This document shows, one piece after another, positions 23,601 through 35,258 of a stretch of DNA of 64,000 nt (positions within the stretch are counted from its first letter, which is position 1; each line of letters opens with the position of its first letter). A model generated the notes under the pieces. It was not told the origin of the DNA. It saw nothing but the letters and a program-made list of their open reading frames with translations, and made no database searches. The translations under genes and the position numbers were made by a program. Where the stretch lies: contig OY282605.1 of NCBI GenBank assembly GCA_958298945.1, positions 110,108,267 to 110,172,266 of the forward strand, in the 5' to 3' direction. The DNA comes from Atherix ibis (Eukaryota; Arthropoda; Insecta; Diptera; Athericidae).

Positions 23601-26600
23601 TTTCTGGTCGTATTGAAGAGGCGCAGAAAGTCGCAAGACGTTTTGTTCGATCTGTTGCTCGCGTATTTGTGATTTTCAGCTTGGAAAAAATTCCTAATCC
23701 TGAGCGGCAGAGATGGTAATTTTTTTATTTCTACTTTTAATGAATATCAAAAAATAAAAACTTTATTCAAAACGTTTTTTTGTATGTGTGATGAACAGTT
23801 CTTCTCAGACAAGACATACTGCTAGTTGTCGGCGTGTTTTCCTAACGCTACACAAAATAGCTATCGAAGAACTTTGCGAAACCGCCGATGCTCTTATAGC
23901 TCCAGTTCGCCTAGGTGTTGTTCGTCCAACAGCTCCTTTCACTATGACTTCAACTAGTATTGATGTGAGTATATAGACTTTCTAAAGTTTTGATCATATA
24001 ATTTTATGTTAAATTTGGTATTTATAGAACTCGGACGATCTATTTAGCGTGGAACCGTTAGCTCCTCCAACAACTCGGCAGTCGGGTGGTCGGAATGGAT
24101 CTGTTCGGTCTGCAGAAGGAGTATCGGCATCGAATTTTATTTCTCGATTTGGCTATGGACTTTTACAAATGGATGAAAATAACGATGTTGATGGTAACGA
24201 AAACTGTTTTATTAAATTTACATTCGTTTAAATAATTTTTTTTTTAACTTTAGGACTAGTACAAGTAGACGGTGAAACATCAGAACAAGATGAAATATTA
24301 GAGCGTGACACACGATCAGCAAATCAACCCGGAAATAATGCCGACGAAGATTTGCCAGAAGCACTGCGAAATGAAGATGCAGCACAAGAAGGTGAAAGTG
24401 ATAACGAATTCAATTTTCATGAAGCTGAAACCGAATCGGACTCAGACGATAATCAGAGTACGCAGGATGCTCAACGTAGTGTTCAAACGGGTGCTACTGC
24501 TGGATCTGACACAGGTGAAGATTTTATGGCACTTTCAAGGTCCATTCTTAGAATGTGTGAACATTATACAATATTCTTGATAATTAAGCATTAAAAATCG
24601 ATACCGATGAGTTTTCATCATTTTTTACCATAAATTAATTTGTTAGAGTAGAAAATAAAATTTTGCAATATTATAAGTCAAAGAATAAGAAATTTCTACA
24701 ACGTTTAGGTGTTGGTTCGATGCTTTTATTCCCTGAAGATGAATCAGGAGATTCCTCGCCACCAGACGATGACGCCTCCGATGATGGTGAAACTGACGAG
24801 CATTCGGAAGGCGGCTATAGTGTCAATGATGGTCAACTTGAACGTCGCAATGCAAATGGTAACCAGCGAAACAATAATACACCGCAGTCAATGCAATGGG
24901 CGATAAGAAATCGTGACACAAATCGATCGTCAGTTCGTCTGACAGCCAATTCTAGTTTGGTATTTATTGATCCAATGGCATTACGCCGGTCTACAATGCC
25001 AAGCGCTGCAGTTGCAGCGGCCTCGCAGGAGCCGCACACGATGGCGACAACAGCTAGTAGTTTAGCAAGAGCGTTTGGAATTGTTATCAGACAAATTTCC
25101 GAGCTCCTTACCAGTTTATCAGATAGCATACTGCAGGCGGTACCACAACAGTTGCCTGTAAATTATGAAGAAGCTGTTGATTTACAGGTATGCATTCTGT
25201 TCATTTGTTTTGTATGAAGATGTTTAAAACTCTATTTAATAATACAAATAATTATTGTATTTTTAGCGGTACCTTGAAACACGCCTGAAACCAACATGGG
25301 ACTGGATGCTAACCGTTATGGACGCCACAGAAGCACAGTTGAAATTCGGTGCGTCACTTACAAATACGACAGATCCTTCACATCCATTGCACCCGCTCAA
25401 CACAACAGCTCAAAATGCGGCAAACGCTTCACTGAACATTAACGTTTTGTCAGGTAATTAACTTCATTCATTACTTAAGTTTTTTTGTTTTAAAAACTCG
25501 GCTTAATTATTTTTCAACAATTTCGAGTTTTTTTTATATATCAATTATTTAATAATTTAATCTAAACTACCTACTGGCTTTTAATTTTAATAATTTTCCT
25601 ATCTAATGTAATAATTGAAATTTTTTACGTATGAATATAGGATCTGGTCAGCAAAGAAATCGTAATCAAGGCGAAAATTCGCAGAGCAATGCCGGAATTC
25701 GAATCGGTGGTTTTTCATCAGAGAACGCCAGGAACTATGATCGTGAAAGTAATAATAATATTAAAAAATTAGTGGTTCAAAAGATTTTAGCACAAAAAAG
25801 ACAGGGTGGTTGTGATTAACTCGTTAATTATTAATTATTATTATTGTTCTTGTGCTTGTGATTTGGCCATTTTTTTTATTTTTTGTTATATTCTGAATAA
25901 TATTAATGTTGATTTATTTTGCAGATTCGACATATGCACAGACATCGAGGCGTGAATTTTTTACTTACTGTTTATCTTTGATGCGAGCGCATACATCTGA
26001 ACATCGTGATTCTTTACCAGTCCTAGATGTGACGGCTTTGAGGCATATTGCCTATGTGCTAGACGGAATTATTTATTATATGCGCGGTGGCACAGATGGT
26101 GTCGATAACGATAAAAATGATGCAAACATTTGGCCAGATCAGGATGAGAACGATAACGAAGATGCTGAGGACGAGTTGAATTGTACTTTGGGGGTGGAGA
26201 CGGATTCAGTTGAAGATGACGTATTGAATGGTACGTCGCAGGGCAAACGTCATTCATTTTTCCAGCGATCTGAATCAACATTATGTCTGGGTTGCCCAGC
26301 ACCTGATCCTTTTAACAGTCCACTAGAGGTTGCACTTCCCCTGGCTGATAAACCGCATCTGCTTCAGCCGACCGCAAAACGGGAGGAATTATTTTCAAAT
26401 TTGCAACTACCCATTACTGTTGCTTCGACTAACACTGAGAATCCTGGTGAAAGTTCCCCTCTCGAAGTACCTCCAACAAGATTGGGTCTCTCGCCAACTT
26501 ATCCGAATCTAATAGCACGTTCGAAAGTAAACGAAAATTCAATATCACTTCAGGGTAGTGGAGATGTGGCTAGCGACAACGACGCTACTATGACAGATAT

Positions 26601-29600
26601 ACATGCAGATGTCGATCAAGTTGATGAGGTATCAAAGAGTTGGACTGATCATAATAAGCCGTCAGAATCAAGTCTAAGCACAAGTAAAGATGCTAAAAAA
26701 GATGATAGAATGAGTTCGAAAGGAAATAAACAGACTGACAATTATGCAAATCTGTACGTTCAGCTTAAAAAGAAGAACTACTTTGATCAGTATGATGATG
26801 AAGTACGAAAGCAGAACGAAGGTCCGCAAGATCTTTCAGTATCACCGCAAAATTATATGTCAAAATCAAATTCTGATTTGAAAAGTTCATCTCGATTGAC
26901 TGGAATGCCAAGTACATCAACAGACTCTTCTCGGATGGACTTGGACACAGATAATGATGATAGTGACGATGACGTTAACGTTAATAAAACTGCTAATTTG
27001 ACATCGACATCCAATGTACCTGCGTCAGCGATGTTACCTGGCACAAGTGGATCAAGTATGAATATGAATCGAATTGGTTCTTCGTCATCCGATCAATCCA
27101 AACGATTACCAAGTACGGACACAGAAAAAACAGTTCGTCCACAAATAATAGTCACCCCTCGCCAGCTATCAGTCGCTATTGAAGCAGATGTAACTAATAT
27201 TATGTCTAAGAACAGCAAACCATCCCTTTCAGACTGCATAACTTCAGATATGCCCATCAATCTTATGCCACCATTATTTGCCGTTTTTGAGAACCAGCAC
27301 GACACATCAACATCTAGTGGCGGTAACAGCAGTATGGGAGAAAGTTCCAATTCAACTAATTTAATCACAGCTGGCTCTAGTAATTCGGGTTCACCGTCGA
27401 AAAGTGTAATTATGCGTGTTGGACCATCGGTAATTAGGATTTTTTCTTTTATGAATTGTTTTAGCTTCTGATTTTTTTTTAAGAAATGGGAAATTTTATG
27501 AAATTTACTAATTCACACTTGTATAGGGTTCATTTTTTTTAAATTGATGAGTGTGTTTTTTCATTTGTCTTTAAGTTTTTGAAGATTTTTATACTGAATT
27601 AAATTAAATAAAATACAACGTTTTAACTAAAATACACCCTTTGGACATTTTCGATACGGAATTAATTTGTATGTTTTTAAATTAATTTTCACCGCATGTC
27701 CAATAGCAAAAAATAGAAATGAAAACAAATAACTGCTTTTCGATGATCTGAGTTAGTCGAGCTCTTAACTTAGAACAGATACGGAGCAGACAAAATCCAT
27801 TTAATCAATTATAATTCTCAAAATTTTCTTAAAAAAATGAAGATAAAAATATGAAACAATTAAAATTTCTAATTATTATTTTCTTTTTATTTTAGTCTTG
27901 CTCAAATACAATCGATGCAATTCAACAACCAGAAATGATGGAGACACAAGAAATTTCAGCTCATGTAACCGTTGAAACAACGCCATCAACACCACCGCCA
28001 GTTCTACCCTCTCGAGGGCGATTGTTCAAGTCGAATACGTCCATATCAAATGCACCTACTTGGGATTTACTGCTAGGTAGATGGAAACTCTCATTGGATC
28101 TATTCGGACGTGTCTTTATGGAAGATGTTGGCTTGGAGCCTGGATCGATAGTTTCCGAGTTGCGTGGATTTCCTGTTAAAGAGACCCGTTTCCGTCGACA
28201 TATGGAAAAGCTTCGAAATGGACAGCAACGCGACCTAACACTAACAAAAATGGAACGGAATCGTACCAGTCTGTTAGTACAAACCTTTAAGGAGTTAAAC
28301 ACACAATTTGGCAACCAAAATAGGCGTGTTCAACCGCCGCTGACCTTTAATCGCGTTAAAGTGACCTTTAAAGATGAACCAGGCGAAGGATCAGGTGTCG
28401 CACGTAGCTTTTACACATCAATTGCTGAAGCACTTTTAGCAAATGAGAAATTGCCCAATTTAGAACCTGCTCAGGTTGCTTGCAGCAAATATGCAGGGTC
28501 ATTTGCGGGTATTCTTAGGAATCGTGGCTCCGGTATCCGAGAGTCACCATCATCACCCTCTTCAAACCGACGTACAGGCACTAAGATGCTGTGGCGTGTT
28601 AGTCGGGATGGTCGTAAATCACTCAATTATGACGCACGCCCATATACACCGGTAAATTCGTCTGACGGTGCACCCGTTAATCCCAGTATTAATGATCATC
28701 TATCGAATCATTTGCAACAGCTTGGCGAACGATTATATCCAAAAGTAAGTATATTAAATTGTTTTTTTTTTCCTTTATTTTATTCTAAGTGGAAATCGCA
28801 TTTGAAAATTTTAGTTTTTATTTAATTATTCATAATAAAATGATTTCTATTTTAGGTGAATGCTTTGAATCCAACACATGCTTCCAAAATAACTGGAATG
28901 TTACTGGAATTACCACCGGCACAGCTTCTTATAATCATAGCTTCTGAGGATACATTGCGTCAAAAGGCAAACGAAGCACTCGATGTCATTTTACATAAAC
29001 AGAAATCCGAAATGGGTAAGTTAAAAATTTTCTTTCGTATCTATTCACCTCTAATGCTATTATTAATTGTTTTTTTTTAGAAAACACTTTAATGGGCGGT
29101 TCAGGATCGAGCTCCTCGAAAAAAGCCAATCCTGTTATAATGCTCGAAAACTGCCAGTTGGAAGATAATTCCCCATTATTCTATTCGCCAGGCAAACGTG
29201 GATTTTATTCGCCTAGACAAGGTTATGGAACTTTTGATCGTATAAATGCATTTAGAAATATTGGAAGGTATTTATTGTATTTTTAAAATTATTTTTATCA
29301 AAGTACTCGATTAAACAGTATCTTTTTTTTTCGAATCATTTTACACAGATTAATTGGATTATGTTTATTGCAAAATGAATTGTTTCCACTATTCTTACAA
29401 CGCCATGTACTCAAATATATACTAGGACGGCCAATAAGATTCCACGATTTGGCATTCTTCGATCCAGCTGTGTATGAATCGTTGAGACAACTTGTACAGA
29501 ATTCACAAACTGAAGATGGAGCTGTAATGCTTTCTAAATTAGAAATTTCATTTGTGTAAGTTAAATACTTACTTAGATTTTTTTTCGTTTTCATTATTAT

Positions 29601-30520
29601 TAAGTAATTACTTTTGATTTTTGTTTACTTTCCATTTATGTTAATACAAAAAGTCTCGATTTATGCCGAGAAGAAGGCGGTGGTAATGTTGAATTAGTTC
29701 CTGGCGGTCGAGATATTCAAGTAAATGAAAATAACATTTATGATTATGTACGAAAATATGCTGAATATCGTATGATAAAAACTCAGGAAAAAGCATTGGA
29801 AGTAAGTGCATTTATTAATAACTTTTGATCGTATAAATTGAAAATTCCATCTCTCTTTTTCTTTATCAGTTACTGAATTTTTTACTTTTATTAAACATTT
29901 ATATTCTCTTTTCACTTTATACAAAAAATGTAAATAGTGTCGTTGATAACGTATCTAAACTTATATAAATTTAAATTTTTAGGCATTAAGAGACGGCGTT
30001 TTCGATGTACTACCAGACGGTGCATTAGATTCGTTAACAGCCGAAGATCTCCGCTTATTATTAAATGGTGTCGGTGATATAAACGTATCCACACTCATAT
30101 CCTATACAACATTTAACGATGAGTCAAGTGAAGGTTCAGAAAAATTAATTAAATTCAAGCGATGGCTATGGAGTATTGTTGAAAAAATGAGCATTGTCGA
30201 AAGACAGGATTTGGTAAGTTCCAAAAAGAATTGGAAGTTTTTATAAAAACAAATTCGAAATGGTTTATATAAAATTTAATTATTCTGCTATTGCCTCTTT
30301 ATTCAAGGTTTATTTCTGGACTGGATCACCAGCTCTACCAGCATCGGAGGAAGGATTTCAACCAATGCCATCGGTTACCATACGACCAGCGGATGATGCT
30401 CATTTACCAACCGCAAATACTTGCATCTCACGATTATATATTCCCTTATATTCTAGTAAAGCCGTTTTAAGGCATAAATTACTTTTGGCAATAAAATCAA
30501 AGAATTTTGGTTTCGTCTAG
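14676..30520 (+). CDS. hyd: E3 ubiquitin-protein ligase hyd (UBR5 family), complete, 23 exons
   Basis: HECT-type E3 ubiquitin ligase of the hyd/UBR5 family, which marks substrates for the proteasome and recognises N-degrons. Exons: 14676-14737, 15590-15790, 15970-16363, 16937-17154, 18743-18972, 19909-20102, 20371-21345 (start could be 20374), 21502-22894, 22959-23715, 23799-23964, 24028-24193, 24254-24514, 24709-25187, 25267-25453, 25641-25748, 25925-27429, 27896-28744, 28856-29015, 29081-29267, 29349-29555, 29654-29801, 29983-30213, 30308-30520. All junctions are GT-AG, the phases agree and the total is 9,291 nt (3,096 aa). The start ATG gives [13 protein letters not shown], the family N-terminus. 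Domains: UBA about aa 192-240, RCC1-like propeller region about 260-1190, UBR box about 1199-1263, MLLE about 2708-2768, HECT from about 2583 around the MLLE to the end, with catalytic Cys about 3065 in [10 protein letters not shown]. It is somewhat longer than fly and human orthologs, mainly through low-complexity inserts. No frameshift or premature stop was seen. Confidence 0.96.
14863..15260 (-). other. degenerate coding-like segment in hyd intron 1, unrecognised
   Basis: The minus strand holds overlapping open frames (for example [15 protein letters not shown] and [14 protein letters not shown]) in a patch less AT-rich than the rest of the intron. Spacing of aromatic, Cys and His residues is loosely like a FLYWCH zinc finger, but not convincingly. 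It may be a transposase relic or noncoding. Confidence 0.2.
15970..16363 (+). other. hyd: hyd exon 3: polyglycine tract and start of the UBA domain
   Basis: The exon opens with Gly-rich repeats, a run of 19 Gly, then SSSA, then 7 Gly, encoded by mixed GGN codons. A Ser/Arg-rich linker follows, then the first half of the UBA domain ([20 protein letters not shown]), which continues into exon 4 at 16937 with [14 protein letters not shown]. The GGN run also opens polyproline and Glu/Ala frames on either strand; those are artefacts of the repeat. UBA domains in this family bind ubiquitin. Confidence 0.9.
17155..18742 (+). other. hyd intron 4, the longest intron
   Basis: A 1.6-kb AT-rich intron. 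It holds a short hairpin near 18500 (CCATCCCGTT...AACGGATGG) and nothing else recognisable. Confidence 0.7.
22819..23085 (+). other. hyd: hyd UBR box (N-degron binding zinc finger), split by a 64-nt intron
   Basis: Cys/His-rich segment starting [20 protein letters not shown] in exon 8 and continuing in exon 9 (from 22959) with [20 protein letters not shown] and [15 protein letters not shown]. The Cys and His ligands expected of a UBR-type zinc finger are all present. The intron 22895-22958 falls after the codon start of a Gly (phase 1). Confidence 0.93.
28349..30520 (+). other. hyd: hyd HECT catalytic domain
   Basis: The HECT region begins near [17 protein letters not shown] and resumes after the MLLE with [19 protein letters not shown]. 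The C-lobe carries the catalytic cysteine codon TGC at 30422-30424 within [14 protein letters not shown]. The protein ends KSKNFGFV and then TAG at 30518, the usual C-terminus of this ligase family. Confidence 0.95.
28724..29015 (+). other. hyd: hyd MLLE (PABC) peptide-binding domain
   Basis: The region GERLYPK, then [20 protein letters not shown] and the helical stretch after it, is the MLLE domain that gives the family its PAM2-peptide binding. It is split by the intron 28745-28855. It sits inside the HECT N-lobe region, as in other UBR5 proteins. Confidence 0.92.
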
Positions 30521-32217
30521 ATATTATTTCAGAAAAAATAATAATAATTTAAACAAAAAAATCAAATAAACAAAACTATAATAAACAAAACACATGCAAA
30601 ATACAAAAATTATTAAAAACAAACAAAAACAAAAATTAGAGAAAATAATTTTTTTTTTTTTAAATCATAAATTTATTATGTATTGTACGACAATGATTCA
30701 CAAGATAATAAATATATTAAATAATAAGAAGCTAAAATAAGGATACGATGGATACACACCATATTATATTAAGTGAAAAGGAATCAAACTAATAAAAGTA
30801 ATATTACCGAATTGGAAATTCGCAGCGAAAAAAGATATAAATTACTTTTAAAAAAAACAGCACTTTTTATTAACAATTTATTATCAATTACTGTAGGTTA
30901 ATTTGTTAAATATATTTTGGTTAGTATTTTTGTTGCAATTTCGACACCAATAAAATATTTTATTTAAAGAGGAAACCAAGAAATAATTTCCAATATTAGG
31001 TAACAAAAATTATGGTAACATGAATTTAAAGAAGATAGCCAAATGTACCTATGTTAAAAAGAAAACTATGCAAAAATGTATTTGAAATTTGTATTGTGTT
31101 TAATATCAAAATATCCTTAAATCGAGTTTAATTGGAAATATGTTTTTCGAAAAAAAAATATTTCTTTTTTTTCTTTTTTTTAAATTTACAACTGAGAAAG
31201 TTCTATATTAGCATAATGCAAAAAATACTAATAACTGTATTTTATTGTATTGTAGTAATAAATATAGTAAGTAACAATAAAGTAATAGAAAGAAATGAAA
31301 TTTTTAAAATGGAAGACTCGTAAATATTTATTATAATACATAGTAGACGAGCGAAAAAAATAAATTTAATAAAAAAAAATAAAAACCACAAAAACTAATT
31401 ATATAGTAAAAAGAAGAAACTTAAAAAAAATATCTGATTTTATTATTAATTAATATTATGACTATATTATTATAGAAAAAAAATTAATATTGAATTCAAA
31501 ATACTTTTTAAGCTTCTGTGATTGATTGATTGATTATGTCGAATCTAAAAAAAAAAGTAATAAAAAATGTATTGGCTAAAGAACGAATCCAGAACCGCGA
31601 TAGGTTTAAGAAGGCAAGAAAACGATATCATGGCGATTCTAATAATTTATAAGATTTCGCCATATTTTTTTCTCTGATTGCATTCATTTATACGGTACTT
31701 ATATGGATTTTCTCTTCTTTTTTGTATTAAGTTTAAAGTATGTTAAAAATTTTCTTTTGTTTAAGAGCAGAAATTTTCAGCTTTTTTTATATAAATATAT
31801 ATATATATATATATTAGTTTGAAAAAAAAAGATTTAAATAAATAATATATAAAAAATAATATATACAAAATGTGTTTTATGCGAAAATTTGTGATTGCCT
31901 TTTCTGTTTCTCTTGGAGTTATAATATTTACATAGGGAGTTGCAATGCCGAATAAAATATTCGTCTAAGACCAGTTTGTATTTGAGGTTATAATTACAAG
32001 CAAGCGAATTTGAGGCAGCTTATAGTCATTGAAGTGTGATTGTTATCGGTAACATTAAAATACAGCCCCTTTTTACTACAGATCTAGTAAAAAATTTATT
32101 CGCAATTGAAACTGTTTATAAATTATTATTCAATGATTTTAAATTTAATTGTATTGCTACTAAATATTGAACTACTTTTTTTTACAATTGAATTAAATCA
32201 TTTAAACTAATGTAATG
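30521..32217 (+). other. hyd 3' UTR and AT-rich intergenic DNA
   Basis: AT-rich DNA follows the hyd stop. Poly(A) signal candidates AATAAA occur at 30565-30570 and 30949-30954, and others follow, so the mRNA end is not fixed. A (TA)n run lies near 31797-31814. A 38-codon ORF at 31536-31652 is listed separately. No other coding sequence was recognised. Confidence 0.5.
31536..31652 (+). CDS. hypothetical 38-residue basic small ORF
   Basis: ATG at 31536 opens a 38-codon ORF rich in Lys and Arg (ending ARKRYHGDSNNL). Bases 31580-31640 are clearly less AT-rich than their surroundings. It lies about 1 kb downstream of the hyd stop and could be a small gene, part of a long hyd 3' UTR, or chance. 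No family was recognised. Confidence 0.2.
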   Translation: MSNLKKKVIKNVLAKERIQNRDRFKKARKRYHGDSNNL

Positions 32218-32219
32218 TA

Positions 32220-32276
32220 TTGGGTTGTCAAGAAAGTAATTTCGTTTCATTACGAAATTACTTACCGAACAACCCA
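32220..32276. repeat. head-to-head mariner termini forming a hairpin
   Basis: TTGGGTTGTCAAGAAAGTAA (then TTTCG) is followed after seven bases by CGAAATTACTTACCGAACAA (then CCCAA), its near-perfect reverse complement. Two 25-bp mariner ends therefore face each other at one end of the element. Confidence 0.85.
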
Positions 32277-33156
32277 ATAGTTTGTTTATTGGCCTTTTTT
32301 TTTTAAGTGAATCATTCAATTTGTCTATCTAATGACAGCACACTTCAGAATTGATCGTTGTGTTGCTCGGTAGAAGCTCAAAATAAACGGTTGCTTTGAA
32401 ATCCCAACAAACAGATAGCATAGCATTTTTTGATGAATATTGGTTTTCGAAGTGCTTTGAACCGGTTCATCGTTTCTACTTGAGGATCTTTTGCGTTTAG
32501 CATTGTTGTAGACACCCATTTCTCGTCTCCAGTGATGATACGCTTTAAAAATGGAACATTTTCTCTGCGTTTGAGAAGCAAATCATAAACGTCAATGCGA
32601 CGGCACAATTTTTTTTCCCGTAAGATGAGGAATCCATGTCGAGCTTTGAGATTAAACCTAGCCTTTTCAAATGATCATGGACGTCATATTTGACAAATTT
32701 CTCAGCGATCTCACGAGTTGTTATTCGCCGGTTTGCGTCAATTAATGCCGTTATTGTGTCTTCATCAGCTTCAACTAGCCTTCCAGAACGTGGTGCATCG
32801 TCGAGATCAAAATTGCCGGATCAAAATTTTGCAAACCAGTTTTGGCACTGGCGTTCACTTAACACATCCTATTCATACACATCGGATAATTTTTTTAATG
32901 CTTGAACAGCATTTTTATCTTTTCTATAGTAAAAAAGTAAATTATGTCAAAAATGCTGTTTTTCACTTACCATATTTAAAAGAGTATCAACCAAAAACTA
33001 CTGTGCAGAATGAATCGAATTTTTTCACAAGGAAGTCTTGCTATGGCTGCTGCCAAAATACATACGATTATACGGCTTATGTATGAAGTTGGTTGTGAAA
33101 AAATACAATTAAGTCCTCTATTGGGAAACAACGAAATTATTTTCTTGACAACCCAA
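32220..33156 (-). mobile_element. mellifera/mauritiana-type mariner relic with terminal hairpin
   Basis: Ends TTGGGTTGTCAAGAAAGTAA (32220) and, reverse complemented, TTGGGTTGTCAAGAAAATAA (33156) are inverted repeats flanked by TA (32218-32219 and 33157-33158). The minus strand encodes CQNWFAKF, DDAPRSGRLVEADED, ITTREIAEKF, RRIDVYDLLLKRRENVPFLK and RIITGDEKWV, typical of mariner. The 3' half of the transposase is missing. A second, inverted terminus lies at 32252-32276, just inside the left end. Confidence 0.85.
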
Positions 33157-33371
33157 TATATGGAAAAATTTCTGTTCACAGAAAAAGTTTACATGGGATT
33201 ATTATGCATTCGAAGCGCAGATGAAAGATTGGTTAAATATTTTTCAATATTGTTCTTGTAGATGAAAATGGGAGACATTATTAGTAAAATCATGCAAGAG
33301 CAAAGATCAGCAAATGCTTTTTAATTTTAAAGTTTGGTGACAAATTCTTAAAATCATTGACATGATATGCA

Positions 33372-34077
33372 CAGAGTATTCTAGAAAGTTCGGTTACGGA
33401 ATGTTATAGAAACACACCATGATATGAGGTTACAGAGTATTCTAGAAAGTTCGGGTCCGGAATGTTATAGAAACACACCGGAGCTGTGAATACGAGTGAT
33501 GCTCACTAGCGAATTCTGTCAGAAAGTGACTCAAGAATGACTGGTTACAAAGGAATAAATGTGGGAGGATTTTAGTATGAACAGCGATTCAGGAACGACA
33601 GGTTAATGTCAGAAGTTAATAGATCAAACGATGGATTAAAGTTAGGAGGATTTTAGTCTGGGCAGCTATTAAGGAACAATAGGTTAGTCAGGAGTTAATA
33701 GAGCAAACTATGAATTTAAGTCGGGAGGATTTTAGTCTGAACAGCAATTTAGGAACGACAGGTTAAAATCAGGAGGATTTTAGTCTGAACAGCTATTTAG
33801 GAACAACTGGTTTAAGTTGTGTATTAATAGAGCGAACGATGAATAAGTTCGGAAATTGTAAACGAGAAACGCTTTTAAAGAGATCAGTGGATTAAGTTAG
33901 ATCGTATAGTGTGAAGTGGAAATGCAGCGGAAAGATGCAATTATGTTTCGAGTGTCCTAAACAAACAAACACTTGTGAACTATTTGTCAAATATTATATA
34001 ACTATATTTCAGATTAAACTCAAACTTGCTGGCGTGCTTCTAAAACATTACGGAATCGAACTTTCTGGAATACTGTG
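33372..34077. mobile_element. foldback-like element: 47-bp terminal inverted repeats around a minisatellite
   Basis: The left terminus CAGAGTATTCTAGAAAGTTC (33372-33418) is repeated in tandem at 33433-33479 (61-base period). Its reverse complement is found at 34031-34077, with 39 of 47 bases identical to the second copy. Between the ends lie about four 80-base tandem units (33563-33850) and unique DNA without a real ORF. A related partial motif (TTCTAGAACACACCAGAGCC) follows at about 34108. No target duplication is clear. The CAGAG/CACAG ends would fit an hAT-type non-autonomous element or a foldback element. Confidence 0.62.
33563..33850 (+). repeat. minisatellite, about four units of roughly 80 bases
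   Basis: Units start at 33563, 33646, 33723 and 33772, each beginning GGAGGATTTTAGTCTGAACA or a close variant. They contain AGGAACGACAGGTTAA and TTAATAGAGCAAACGATGAA. The third unit is cut to 49 bases. Copies are diverged but clear. Confidence 0.85.
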
Positions 34078-34109
34078 TAACTCTCTTAAACCGCTTTTCT
34101 AGAATCTTC

Positions 34110-34771
34110 TAGAACACACCAGAGCCATGTAACGGCAAAACAATATTTTATTATAAGCTTTTTTAGTTTTTTTTTCTTTTCTAATTGTTTAAATTATTTA
34201 CCAAAATTATTAAATTAGTATTTCCATTGTATAGTTTTGTGGTTTACTATAAATACAGTGACTAATAAAATTATGTGATAATGCTTTATACGATGTTAAT
34301 GATGCTTTCTAAAGCCAAATATTCACTTTATTAAACATTCCGGAATTGTATGAATTGTCTTTTAATAAAAAAATGTTTTTCTTTTATCCAATCGATAATT
34401 ACTTAATACTTTTATTTTTTTAAGAGTTGCCATGAAAAATTAGTCTACCGTTTTAAGAAAAGCAAATTTTCAATATTTTGGAAAAAAAAATTTTTGGTTT
34501 ATTATTTCGTGTGTTTTGATATTATTTGTTAAATGTATTCAGAAAATATTTAAAAAAACTAGTGAAAAAGAAAACGATCTACATGAAATGTATTAAAATT
34601 TATTCATATAGTTATGAGTTGGTTGTACAGTTTTATTCTTATCACAATTTCAAAATAAATATAATTAAATGGTTTGGGAGATCTAATGAACATGAAAATA
34701 TCATCCAGAAGGGAAAAATCACTCATCTGAATGGACAGTGCATTGATAAAATTGATTTGTTTAGATTTTTT
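34110..34771. other. AT-rich DNA between the foldback element and the minus-strand gene end
   Basis: It should hold the 3' UTR and poly(A) site of the minus-strand gene. TTTATT (AATAAA on the minus strand) at about 34787 overlaps the possible stop, and another TTTATT lies at about 34600. Confidence 0.4.
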
Positions 34772-35258
34772 TTAAATTAATTTTTTTTTATTCGTTTGGA
34801 GACGCACATCTATTGTGTTTTCTATCATCAACGCCAGTAGAATTTCTTTTACGAGTAGTTGTTGATTTTCAACTGGCATTTCCTTGACTACAATTCCATT
34901 GAATATTTTGTTCCATGGGTTATGTGAAAAATGCTCGATTTCTGGTGAAGCATCCATTATGTCTGCGGGTTAAGTCCTTCTCACTCATTGTTGGCACACG
35001 CGGTTTCTGTTCAGGAGCGATGGCATTACCCATAATAGACAGTGCCATCATATCGGATGGTGTATGGCAGTCGGGCGACATATGACGGCTCGACAAATTG
35101 CCCAAATCTAAAGAGTTATCACGAACGTGACGACCTCGATTGGTTATCCTGTGCGATTCACTTGTGTTCAGTGCTTGATAGGACATTGTCCGCCGTCCTC
35201 TTGCATAATTCGAAATGGTTCGTGTAGCTGCGGTCATGGCTACGCTGCATTCCATGTG
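34772..35258 (-). other. terminal exon f, with a one-base frame break before a BESS-like tail
   Basis: The exon opens [20 protein letters not shown] after acceptor GGTCCAAACAG and stays open to TAA at 34922-34920. Near 34965 a second frame opens at once and encodes [20 protein letters not shown], then [20 protein letters not shown], to a stop near 34772. That second part has the look of the helical C-terminal BESS-type motif of insect regulatory proteins. Reading MSEKDLTR straight into [11 protein letters not shown] needs one base skipped at CGC-A-GAC. Alternatives are a sequence error, a real mutation, a 67-nt intron (35029-34963), or chance. Confidence 0.6.

Noticed and set aside
31797..31814. 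(TA)n run
   Set aside because: Simple repeat typical of AT-rich DNA; no further structure.
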